Shown one piece after another: positions 1-7,577 of a stretch of 9,601 nt of DNA. The DNA comes from Afipia sp. Its GTDB lineage: Bacteria; Pseudomonadota; Alphaproteobacteria; Rhizobiales; Xanthobacteraceae. Where the stretch lies: the NCBI GenBank assembly GCA_026400415.1, contig JAPLPA010000428.1:1-9601 (forward strand). Direction: 5' to 3'. The notes beneath the pieces were generated by a model. The model had not been told where the DNA came from and ran no database searches. It was given only the letters and a program-made list of their open reading frames with translations. The position numbers and the translations under genes were made by a program. Position 1 is the first letter of the stretch. Each line of letters begins with the position of its first letter.

Positions 1-1960
1 CTGGAGCGGGTCCGGTTCCTGTCGATTTCCGCCAACAACCTTGATGAGTTCTTCATGGTCCGCGTTGCGGGCCTCAAGGCTCAGGTCCGCGAAGGCATCT
101 CCGAGCGCAGCCCGGATGGCTCGACGCCGTCCGAACAGCTTGTGCAGATCAACGAGACCGTCTCCAAACTCGCCAGCGACCAGCAGGCGATCTGGCGCGA
201 TCTGCGCGTGATATTGGCCGACGCCGGCATCGTTCTGGTGGACGGCAAGGATGTCAGCAAGTCGGAGGCCGCGTGGGTCGAGGATCACTTCCTGCACAAC
301 ATCTTTCCGCTGCTAACGCCGCTGGCGATCGATCCGGCGCATCCGTTTCCGTTTATTCCGTCGCTCGGCTTTACCATCGCACTTCAATTGGCGCGAAAAA
401 CCGACGGCCGGGCGATGAACGCGCTTATTCGCATGCCGGGCAAGATTCATCGGGCGGCTGTTTCCCGGTTACACCGTCAAGGGGCAGGGCGCGTTTCGCG
501 TGATCCGCGATTCGGAACTGGAAATCGAGGAAGAAGCCGAAGATCTGGTGCGCGTGTTCGAGACCGCCTTGAAGCGCCGCCGCCGCGGTTCGGTGATCCG
601 GCTCGAGATCGAAGCCACCATGCCGGACGAATTGCATGCCTTCGTGCAGCGCGCATTGTCCACCACCGACGACGAAGTGCTCATGGTCGATGGTGTGCTT
701 GCGATGAATGAATTGTCGCAACTGACGCGCCTCGACCGGCCGGACCTTGAGTTTGTGCCTTACGTGCCGCGCCATCCAGAGCGCGTGCGCGATCACGGCG
801 GAGATATTTTCGCCGCGATCCGGCAGAAAGACCTCATTGTCCACCACCCTTACGAGTCTTTCGACGTCGTTGTGCAGTTTTTGCAGCAGGCGGCCCGCGA
901 TCCTGACGTCGTCGCCATCAAGCAGACGCTCTATCGCACGTCACGCGACAGTCCGATCGTGCGAACGCTGGCCGAGGCTGCGGAGGCCGGAAAATCCGTC
1001 ACCGCGCTGGTGGAGTTGAAGGCTCGCTTCGACGAGGAAGCCAACATTCGCTGGGCTCGCGATCTGGAGCGCGCAGGCGTACAGGTGGTTTACGGATTTC
1101 TCGAACTGAAAACCCACGCCAAGCTGTCGTTCGTCGTACGCCGCGAAAGCACGGGTCTCACAACCTATGTTCACACCGGCACCGGAAACTACCATCCGGT
1201 GACGGCGCGTATTTATACCGACCTGTCATATTTCACCTCCGACCCCGTCATCGCGCGCGATGCTGCGCGGGTGTTCAACTACATCACGGGTTATGCCGAA
1301 CCGAGCGGCATCGAGAAGATGGCGGTCTCTCCCCTCACGCTGCGCAAGCGGATTCTCGATCACATCCACGGCGAAGCGAGCCATGCGCGCCACGGCAAAC
1401 CCGGCGCGATCTGGATGAAGATGAATTCGCTGGTCGATCCGGAGATCATCGACGCGCTGTACGATGCTTCTCAGGCCGGTGTTTCGATTGAACTCATCAT
1501 CCGCGGCATCTGCTGCCTGCGCCCGGGTGTTGCGGGACTGTCCGAGAATATTCGCGTCAAATCGATCATCGGCCGTTTTCTGGAACACGGGCGAATCTAT
1601 TGCTTCGGGATGGGCTACGGCCTGCCCAGCGAGAAGTCGGCTGTGTATATCTCGTCGGCCGACATGATGCCGCGCAATCTCGACCGCCGCGTCGAGGTAC
1701 TGTGTCCGTTGCAGAATCCGACTGTTCACCAGCAGGTTCTCGAACAGATCATGGTCGCGAATCTGAAAGACAATGAACAAAGCTGGCAACTGTTGCCCGA
1801 TGGGTCGTCAACACGTATGAAGGCCGCGAAAGGCGAGGAGCCTTTCAACGTCCATAACTACTTCATGACCAATCCGAGTCTGTCAGGCCGTGGAAAGTCG
1901 CTTAAAGAATCTTCGCCGCGTCGTCTTACGCGCCGTTCGGAGCGTCAGTCCCCCGCCTGA
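1..1960 (+). pseudogene. ppk1: Polyphosphate kinase 1, 5'-truncated by the window edge and frameshifted by an internal deletion
   Basis: PPK1 reversibly transfers the gamma-phosphate of ATP onto polyphosphate. The N-terminal part reads in frame 1 from base 1 (SNNLDEFF-type segment, here SANNLDEFFMVRVAG) to about base 447, ending in ALIRMPGKI. Homology then resumes in frame 2 at base 446 (FIGRLFPGYTVKGQGAFRV) and runs to TGA at 1958-1960. Frame 1 left alone stops at 711 after about 88 unrelated codons. The residues that normally link GKI to FIGRLF are absent, so this is a deletion of 3n+2 bases, not a one-base slip. The catalytic half is intact: Arg in QTLYR and in ELKARFDEE (Mg/phosphate binding), the phosphorylated His in KTHAK (codon 1115-1117) and the second essential His in FLEHGRIY (1586-1588). 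The family identity is certain. Whether the lesion is biological or an assembly error cannot be told from the sequence. Confidence 0.8.
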
Positions 1961-3494
1961 ATCGGCGGCGCGCGACCGCGCGCGGATTGGCAAATCGGCC
2001 TCGCGTCGGCATTCAAGCAAGATTGCGATTATCGACATCGGATCGAACTCCGTGCGTCTTGTGGTCTATGAAGGCAAGACGCGAAACCTGTCCGCGATCT
2101 TCAACGAGAAAACATTGTGCGGCCTGGGCCGTGAGGTGCAATCGACCGGATTGCTTGCACCCGATGCAGTCGAGAAAGCACTGGCGGCGCTGAAGCGCTT
2201 CAAGGCGCTGTGCCGGATTATGCGAGTCGAGGAAGTCCACGCCATTGCGACGGCGGCCTGTCGTGATGCCAGCAACGGACCGGAATTCATCGCGAAAGCC
2301 GAGCGCATCTGCGGCTGTCCGATTGAAATTCTGTCCGGCGCGCGCGAGGCAAAACTCTCCGCGCTGGGCGTTGCGTCCGGGGTCTACAAAGCCGACGGCA
2401 TCGTCGGCGATCTCGGCGGCGGATCGCTGGAGCTCGTCGATGTGCGCGGCCATCGCATTCGCAACGGATTGACGCTGCCGCTGGGCGGGCTTGCGCTGCA
2501 GGATGCGTCCAAAAAATCGTTGAAGAAGGCGGAGAAGATCGTCGAGGAGAAAATCGTCGGATTGCCGCAACTGAAGGCCGGGAAGGGGCGGAATTTCTAC
2601 GCGGTCGGCGGCACATGGCGCGCGCTGGCGCGCATTCACATCATACAAAGCGGCTATCCGCTGCACGTCATGCACGGCTACAGCATTCCGGCACCCGATG
2701 CGCTCGATTTTGTGAAACGTCTTCGCCGTCTGGCCGCCAACAATATTTTAGCCGATATCGAGACGGTCGCGGATGCGCGGCGTCCGCTGCTGACCTATGC
2801 GGCTTTGGTGCTCGAATACATCATCCGCGTTGCAAAACCGAAAACCATCGTGTTCTCCACTTTCGGCGTTCGCGAGGGCCTCCTTTACGAGATGCTGCCC
2901 GAACGTGAGCAGCAGAAGGACGGTTTGATTTCGGCGGCGGAGGCGTTGAACGCGTTGCGCTCACGCTCGCCGCGTCACGCGGAAGAACTGATCGGGTGGA
3001 CCGATCGGCTGGTGCGCGTCGCAGGCTTGCGCGAAAACGAGGACGAGCGGCGTCTTCGTCACGCGGCGTGCCTCCTGTCGGATATCGGCTGGCGGGCGCA
3101 TCCCGACTATCGCGGCGAACAGACGCTCAACATCATCACCAACGCGAATTTCGGTGCGATCAGTCATCACGACCGCGCGTTTCTGGCGCTGGCGATTTTC
3201 TACCGCTATGCCGGGCTCAACGCAGAGAACGAAGCGCCCGAACTTGTGCGTGCGCTGATTCCTCACGCAATGGTGGAGCGTGCGAAATTATTGGGCGCGA
3301 TGTTCCGCGTCGCATTCTTGATTTCAGCGGCACAAACGGGCGTGTTGCCCCACACGCATTTCCGCAATCAGGCGCGCAAGCTGTTGCTGGTGTTCGACCA
3401 CAAGGTTGCGGATCTGGCGGCCGACAGGATCGGCAACCGCTTCAGGCAATTCGCAAAATTGATAGGCCGCGGCAGCGCGATCGTAAAACACTAA
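1890..3494 (+). CDS. ppx: Exopolyphosphatase (Ppx/GppA family)
   Basis: Ppx removes terminal orthophosphate from polyphosphate chains in the cytoplasm and is the usual genetic partner of PPK1. The protein is 534 residues. After a basic, Ser/Arg-rich N-terminal extension (residues 1-43) comes the ASKHA-type phosphate-binding segment AIIDIGSNSVRLVVYEG (Asp at residue 49). Next is the conserved PIEILSG-x-x-EA-x-L stretch that carries the family's catalytic glutamate region, then the glycine-rich loop GDLGGGSLEL (residues 173-182). The C-terminal third is the helical HD-like domain (RLRHAACLLSDIGWRAHPDYRG), as in long Ppx proteins. The GTG at 1890 is the only standard start codon between the in-frame stop at 1866-1868 and the first conserved motif, so the gene overlaps ppk by 71 bases. 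No strong ribosome binding site is visible, which suggests translational coupling to ppk. A pppGpp phosphatase role (GppA) is possible, but the ppk linkage favours Ppx. Confidence 0.93.
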   Translation: MESRLKNLRRVVLRAVRSVSPPPESAARDRARIGKSASRRHSSKIAIIDIGSNSVRLVVYEGKTRNLSAIFNEKTLCGLGREVQSTGLLAPDAVEKALAALKRFKALCRIMRVEEVHAIATAACRDASNGPEFIAKAERICGCPIEILSGAREAKLSALGVASGVYKADGIVGDLGGGSLELVDVRGHRIRNGLTLPLGGLALQDASKKSLKKAEKIVEEKIVGLPQLKAGKGRNFYAVGGTWRALARIHIIQSGYPLHVMHGYSIPAPDALDFVKRLRRLAANNILADIETVADARRPLLTYAALVLEYIIRVAKPKTIVFSTFGVREGLLYEMLPEREQQKDGLISAAEALNALRSRSPRHAEELIGWTDRLVRVAGLRENEDERRLRHAACLLSDIGWRAHPDYRGEQTLNIITNANFGAISHHDRAFLALAIFYRYAGLNAENEAPELVRALIPHAMVERAKLLGAMFRVAFLISAAQTGVLPHTHFRNQARKLLLVFDHKVADLAADRIGNRFRQFAKLIGRGSAIVKH

Positions 3495-4621
3495 TCCCGA
3501 TCTACCCGCACCACGCGGCCCTTGTCGATGGCGAGCGCAACGCGACCAGCCTTCAACGCGAGTGCAGCCTCGCCGAACAGTTCGCGCCGCCAGCCGTGAA
3601 GGGCCGCGACATCGGCATTGTCGTCATTGGCGAGCTGCTCCAAATCGTCCGTCGTGGCGATCACCTTGCTCGCGACCGCATGACGCTCGGACGTCATGCG
3701 CAACAACACCTTCAGCAGTTCCACCGTAGCGGCACCGTTTCCTGAATTGCGCGGCTTGTCGATCTTGGGCAGCGTTGCTGGATTGACGGCGGCGACAATG
3801 TCCTGCCCCCATTTCGAGCGGTCGAAACCTTTTGGCAGCGAGCGTAACGTCGCCAGCTTCTCGACGCTGGTCGGTGCGTGGGTGGCGATGTCGCCGACGG
3901 AGTCGTCTTTCAGCACACGCGAACGCGGCACGTCCCTCGTTTGCGCTTCCTGCTCGCGCCAGGCCGCCACTTCCATCAGCACCGCCAGATCTTTCGGCTT
4001 GCGCACGCGCGTGCGCAGCCGTTCCCACGCGCGCTCGGGATGAAAGTCATAGGTTTTGGGTGAGGTGAGGATTTCCATTTCCTCGCTCACCCATTCGCTG
4101 CGGCCGCGCTTTTTAAGATCGGCGTCGAGGGCCGCAAACACATCACGCAGATGCGTGACGTCGGCGAGTGCGTACGTCATCTGGTCCTGCGTAAGCGGGC
4201 GATGCGACCAGTCGGTAAAGCGATGCGTCTTATCGAGGCGCGTGCCGGTGATGCGTTCGACCAGCTGGTCGTAGGCGATGCTGTCGCCGTACCCCAGAAC
4301 CATCGCGGCAACCTGCGTGTCGAACACCGGATGTGGCACGATGCCGGCGCGGTGCCAGACGATTTCGATGTCTTGTCGGGCGGCGTGAAAGACCTTCAGC
4401 ACCTTCTCATTGGCCATCAGGTCAAAAAATGGCTTGAGGTCGATGCCCTCCGCCAGCGTATCGACAATCACGGCCTCGTCGGCGCTCGCAAGCTGCACGA
4501 CGCAGAGCAGGGGATAATACGTAGTCTCGCGCAGGAACTCGGTATCGACCGTTATGACCGGAAATGTCGCGAGACGCTCGCAGCAGGCCTTGAGCTGGTC
4601 TGTCGTGGTTATGATATCCAT
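3491..4621 (-). CDS. rnd: Ribonuclease D (DEDDy 3'-5' exonuclease with HRDC domain)
   Basis: RNase D trims the 3' ends of tRNA precursors and other small structured RNAs in the cytoplasm. The protein is 376 residues, the usual size. All DEDDy catalytic residues can be seen: Asp26 and Glu28 in VDTEF (Exo I), Asp84 in FHAARQDIE (Exo II), and Tyr150 with Asp154 in YALADV (Exo III). The C-terminal half includes an HRDC-type helical domain at about residues 205-290 (AVLMEVAAWREQEAQTRDVP and following) for RNA binding. The chosen ATG at 4621 gives MDIITTTDQL, a typical family N-terminus, although the ribosome binding site before it is weak. The gene is convergent with ppx, and the complement of its TAG (3491-3493) overlaps the ppx TAA (3492-3494). 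It is divergent from the VOC gene, with about 109 bases between the two starts. Confidence 0.95.
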   Translation of the reverse strand: MDIITTTDQLKACCERLATFPVITVDTEFLRETTYYPLLCVVQLASADEAVIVDTLAEGIDLKPFFDLMANEKVLKVFHAARQDIEIVWHRAGIVPHPVFDTQVAAMVLGYGDSIAYDQLVERITGTRLDKTHRFTDWSHRPLTQDQMTYALADVTHLRDVFAALDADLKKRGRSEWVSEEMEILTSPKTYDFHPERAWERLRTRVRKPKDLAVLMEVAAWREQEAQTRDVPRSRVLKDDSVGDIATHAPTSVEKLATLRSLPKGFDRSKWGQDIVAAVNPATLPKIDKPRNSGNGAATVELLKVLLRMTSERHAVASKVIATTDDLEQLANDDNADVAALHGWRRELFGEAALALKAGRVALAIDKGRVVRVDRD

Positions 4622-4663
4622 GCCGGTTCTTAAGCAGGTTCGGCGGAATTATCCATCCACAAA

Positions 4664-4675
4664 ATCAGGCCTGAT
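4664..4675. repeat. Perfect 12-bp palindrome in the rnd/VOC divergent intergenic region
   Basis: ATCAGGCCTGAT is a perfect palindrome 42 bases upstream of the rnd start and 55 bases upstream of the VOC start. It overlaps the first base of TATGCT (4675-4680), a weak -10-like hexamer on the + strand. The placement fits an operator for a dimeric regulator, but a 12-bp palindrome can also arise by chance. No regulator is identified. Confidence 0.4.
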
Positions 4676-4688
4676 ATGCTTAGCCTCT

Positions 4689-4703
4689 GCAATGATGCAT
4701 TGC
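4689..4703. repeat. Inverted repeat, 6-bp arms with a 3-base spacer
   Basis: GCAATG-ATG-CATTGC has perfect 6-bp arms and lies 27 bases upstream of the preferred GTG start of the VOC gene, 13 bases from the neighbouring palindrome. It could be a second operator half or a short 5'-UTR stem. It also contains two in-frame ATG codons (4692 and 4695) that could serve as alternative VOC starts. Confidence 0.4.
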
Positions 4704-4718
4704 GGTTTCGGGTGTGGT

Positions 4719-4722
4719 GAGG
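4719..4722 (+). promoter_or_regulatory. Ribosome binding site deciding the VOC gene start
   Basis: GAGG at 4719-4722, within GGTGAGGT, lies 8 bases before the GTG at 4731. The in-frame ATGs at 4692 and 4695 have no purine-rich element at a suitable distance, and the VOC fold begins right after the GTG, so the GTG start is preferred. Confidence 0.6.
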
Positions 4723-4730
4723 TTGCGGCC

Positions 4731-5579
4731 GTGATTACGAATCTCGACCATGTGGTTGTGCTGGCGCGCAACCTTGAAGCCGGCGTCGCAAGCTACCGGA
4801 CGCTGCTCGGGCGTGAGCCGTCGTGGCGCGCACAAAGCGACGGTGCTGCGACCGCGATCTTCACTCTTGGCAATATGTCGATTGAACTGATGGCGCCAGC
4901 AGGCAAAGGCCAGACGGCAGATCGCGTGCGCGCGGCGCTTGAAAAGGATGGCGAAGGGCTGGCGAGTTTCGCCTTCGCGGTCGATGACATTGCGAAAGCG
5001 CATCGCCGCCTCAAACGGCTCGGGCTCGAGCCTGCGGATATTTCCGACGGTGAAAGCCAGGATATTGCAAGCGGCAAAACGATGACGTGGAATCGCACGC
5101 GGGCATCCAGTGAATTCACGCACGGTATCCGAATGTTTTTCATCCAGCGCCACGAGCCGCTCACGCGGGCGCCGGAGATATCATCCGCGCCCATCGACGC
5201 GCTCGATCATGTTGTGATTGCGACCCCCGATCCCGACCGTGCAGCGGCACTCTACGGCGCGCGACTTGGCCTCGACATGCGTCTCGACCGCACCAACCCG
5301 GATTGGGGTGCGCGGCTGATGTTCTTCCGCTGCGGCGATCTCGTCGTCGAAATCGTGCATCGTCTCAAAGACGGGAAGGGCGAAGGGCCGGACAAGGTGT
5401 GGGGCCTGTCATGGCGCGTCGCCGACATCGAGGCCACGCGCGCGCGGTTACTCGGCGCGGGCGTGGATGTCTCCGAGGCGCGCGAGGGCCGCAAGCCGGG
5501 GACGCGGGTGTTCACGGTGAAAAGCGGCACGTGCGGCGTACCCACGCTGATGATCCAGCAGGGCGCGCGAAGCGAGTAG
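4731..5579 (+). CDS. Two-domain VOC (glyoxalase/bleomycin-resistance fold) protein, substrate unknown
   Basis: With the GTG at 4731 the protein is 282 residues and consists of two tandem VOC units. Unit 1 begins ITNLDHVVVLARNLEAG (residues 2-18) and unit 2 begins IDALDHVVIATPDPDRA (about 156-172), each with the beta-alpha opening typical of the fold. Each unit keeps a first-strand His (His7, His160) and an acidic residue in the fourth strand (Glu52 in SIELMAP, Glu207 in VVEIVH). By eye, the position that usually carries the second metal-binding His is Ser79 in unit 1 (ASFAFAVDD) and Gly in unit 2 (WGLSWRVADI), so classical glyoxalase I chemistry is doubtful. There is no signal peptide or membrane segment. 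It lies between divergent rnd and co-directional aspS, with 178 bases before aspS. Fold confidence is high, but the function is unknown. Confidence 0.88.
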   Translation: MITNLDHVVVLARNLEAGVASYRTLLGREPSWRAQSDGAATAIFTLGNMSIELMAPAGKGQTADRVRAALEKDGEGLASFAFAVDDIAKAHRRLKRLGLEPADISDGESQDIASGKTMTWNRTRASSEFTHGIRMFFIQRHEPLTRAPEISSAPIDALDHVVIATPDPDRAAALYGARLGLDMRLDRTNPDWGARLMFFRCGDLVVEIVHRLKDGKGEGPDKVWGLSWRVADIEATRARLLGAGVDVSEAREGRKPGTRVFTVKSGTCGVPTLMIQQGARSE

Positions 5580-5634
5580 GGGCCAGCCCAATTCGCGTTG
5601 CTGATCGCTGAATTTCTTGGGTTTTTGGCCGGTT

Positions 5635-5763
5635 TCAGGCCTTCAAATCAGCATAGCTGCGGTTGCCGCGTTTGGCCTCGTCGGCTAAACCCTGCGCGCG
5701 CCGAAAGGCTGCCGCCCCCTTTGATTCTGTTTTCGACGCCGATTTTCCGGGATTTTCATGCAT
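5635..5763 (-). CDS. Possible small basic protein antisense to the aspS leader (speculative)
   Basis: The minus strand of the aspS leader can encode about 42 residues, starting MHENPGKSASKTESKG and ending RSYADLKA before a TGA at 5637-5635. The composition is unusual for a random antisense frame: rich in Lys, Ala, Ser and Arg, with no Cys or Trp, and resembling a soluble basic peptide. Its ATG (5763-5761) lies inside CATGCATC at the aspS start, so the two genes would be head to head with overlapping first codons. A GGGA about 9 bases upstream of this ATG could be a ribosome binding site. I do not recognise a family. The frame extends further upstream into aspS, so it may simply be a shadow or the decayed tail of an old gene. 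Confidence 0.22.
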   Translation of the reverse strand: MHENPGKSASKTESKGAAAFRRAQGLADEAKRGNRSYADLKA

Positions 5764-7554
5764 CGCTATCGTTCCCATACCTGTGCCGACCTGCGCGACA
5801 GCGACATTGGCAAAGAGGCCCGTTTGTCCGGCTGGTGCCACCGCATCCGCGACCATGGCGGCGTGCTGTTCATCGACCTGCGCGACCATTACGGCATGAC
5901 CCAGTGCGTCATCGACCCGGATTCCAAGGCGTTCAAGCTTGCCGAAACGCTACGTGCGGAGTGGGTCGTGCGGTTCGACGGCAAGGTGCGCCGCCGCCCG
6001 GAAGGCACGGAAAACCCGGATTTGCCGACCGGCCAGATCGAGCTGTTCATCGCCGAGATTGAAGTGTTGGGTGAAGCCGCCGAACTGCCGATGCCGGTGT
6101 TTGGCGATCAGGAATATCCTGAAGATATAAGGCTTAAGAACCGATTCCTCGACCTGCGTCGTGACCGCCTCCACCAGAACATCATGAAACGCGGCGCGGT
6201 GATTGATAGCTTGCGCAAGCGGATGAAGGACCAGGGCTTCTTCGAATTCCAGACGCCCATTCTGACCGCGTCGTCGCCCGAAGGCGCGCGCGACTATCTG
6301 GTGCCGTCGCGTATCCATCCAGGCAAGTTCTATGCGCTCCCGCAGGCGCCTCAGCAGTTCAAGCAGCTGCTGATGATCTCGGGTTTCGACCGCTATTTCC
6401 AGATCGCGCCGTGTTTCCGCGACGAGGATGCGCGCGCGGATCGCTCGCCGGGTGAATTCTACCAGCTCGATATCGAAATGAGCTTCGTCACGCAGGACGA
6501 CGTCTTCAACGTGGTCGAGCCGGTGCTGCGCGGCGTGTTCGAGGAATTCGCGAACGGCAAGTCTGTCACCAAGACATTCCCGAAAATCAAATACGCCGAC
6601 GCGATGCGCCAATACGGCAACGACAAGCCTGACCTGCGCAACCCGATCCTGATGCAGAACGTCACCGAAGCGTTCAAGGGGTCGGGATTCAAGATTTTCG
6701 CCGGCATGATCGCATCCGATCCGGCAGTCGAAGTGTGGTCAATTCCTGCACCGACCGGCGGCAACCGCGCGTTCTGCGACCGGATGAATTCGTGGGCGCA
6801 GGGTGAAGGCCAGCCGGGGCTCGGTTATATTTTCTGGCGCGAAGGCGAGGAGAGCGGCGCAGGCCCGCTTGCGAAAAACATCGGACCGGAGCGCACCAAG
6901 CAGATCGCGGATCAACTCGGCCTCAAGGTCGGCGATGCGGCGTTCTTCGTCGCGGGCAAGCCGAAAGACTTCGTGAAGTTTGCGGGCCTCGCGCGCACGA
7001 AGGTAGGCGAAGAGCTGAAATTGATAAAGCCGAACACATATGAGTTCTGTTGGGTGGTCGATTTTCCGATGTTCGAGTGGAACGAGGAAGAGAAAAAAAT
7101 CGATTTCTCGCACAACCCGTTTTCGATGCCGAATTTCGACATCGACAAGTTTCTCGCGCTCGATCCGAAGGATGAATCCACGATCCTCGGCATGACGGCG
7201 TTCCAGTATGACATTGTTTGCAATGGAATCGAATTGTCCTCCGGCGCGATCCGAAACCATCGCGTCGAAGTGATGCGCAAGGCATTTGGACTCGCTGGCT
7301 ATGGCGAGGACGTTCTCGAAGCGAAGTTCGGTGGCATGCTGCGCGCCTTGTCGCTGGGCGCACCGCCGCATGGCGGCATCGCACCGGGCGTCGATCGTAT
7401 TGTCATGTTGCTGTGCGAAGAAGAAAACCTGCGCGAGGTTGTGGCGTTCCCGATGAACCAGCGCGCCGAAGATTTGCTGATGGGCGCGCCGTCGGAAGTG
7501 ACCCCGAAGCAGTTGCGTGAATTGCACATCAGGCTCAATCTGCCGCAAAACTGA
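5758..7554 (+). CDS. aspS: Aspartyl-tRNA synthetase, probably non-discriminating (Asp/Asn)
   Basis: Class IIb synthetase that attaches aspartate to tRNA. It is 598 residues, normal for the bacterial type. Domains in order: OB-fold anticodon-binding domain (about residues 1-110, with GWCHRIRDHGG), the class II catalytic core with PEGARDYLVPSR and PQAPQQFKQLL, motif 2 starting at residue 220 (FRDEDARADR), the bacterial GAD insertion domain in the middle, and motif 3 GGIAPGVDR (residues 539-547). His33 in RDHGG and Gly83 in RPEGTENP match the residues known from Pseudomonas aeruginosa to mark enzymes that also accept tRNA(Asn). The discriminating E. coli enzyme has Leu and Lys there. The inference is that Asp-tRNA(Asn) is made and then amidated by GatCAB. 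The ATG at 5758 is preceded by GGGA (5749-5752) with a 5-base spacer. The maeB gene follows 57 bases downstream. Confidence 0.97.
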   Translation: MHRYRSHTCADLRDSDIGKEARLSGWCHRIRDHGGVLFIDLRDHYGMTQCVIDPDSKAFKLAETLRAEWVVRFDGKVRRRPEGTENPDLPTGQIELFIAEIEVLGEAAELPMPVFGDQEYPEDIRLKNRFLDLRRDRLHQNIMKRGAVIDSLRKRMKDQGFFEFQTPILTASSPEGARDYLVPSRIHPGKFYALPQAPQQFKQLLMISGFDRYFQIAPCFRDEDARADRSPGEFYQLDIEMSFVTQDDVFNVVEPVLRGVFEEFANGKSVTKTFPKIKYADAMRQYGNDKPDLRNPILMQNVTEAFKGSGFKIFAGMIASDPAVEVWSIPAPTGGNRAFCDRMNSWAQGEGQPGLGYIFWREGEESGAGPLAKNIGPERTKQIADQLGLKVGDAAFFVAGKPKDFVKFAGLARTKVGEELKLIKPNTYEFCWVVDFPMFEWNEEEKKIDFSHNPFSMPNFDIDKFLALDPKDESTILGMTAFQYDIVCNGIELSSGAIRNHRVEVMRKAFGLAGYGEDVLEAKFGGMLRALSLGAPPHGGIAPGVDRIVMLLCEEENLREVVAFPMNQRAEDLLMGAPSEVTPKQLRELHIRLNLPQN

Positions 7555-7577
7555 TACAGGCGAGCGCAATAAGAAGA

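Noticed and set aside
440..470. Programmed ribosomal frameshift in ppk
   Set aside because: There is no slippery heptamer, and coding residues are missing at the junction. A frame change alone would not restore the family sequence, so deletion or error fits better.
4675..4680. TATGCT as a sigma-70 -10 box for the VOC gene
   Set aside because: No -35-like hexamer occurs at a suitable spacing (TCCATC at 17 bases), so I do not annotate a promoter.
4554..4730. Longer N-terminus for the VOC gene, starting upstream inside rnd
   Set aside because: The added residues resemble no VOC sequence and lie opposite the rnd N-terminus. A good ribosome binding site precedes the GTG at 4731.
5628..5644. GGCC...GGCC hairpin after the VOC gene as a terminator
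   Set aside because: The stem is only 4 bp with a 7-base loop, and no T-run follows.
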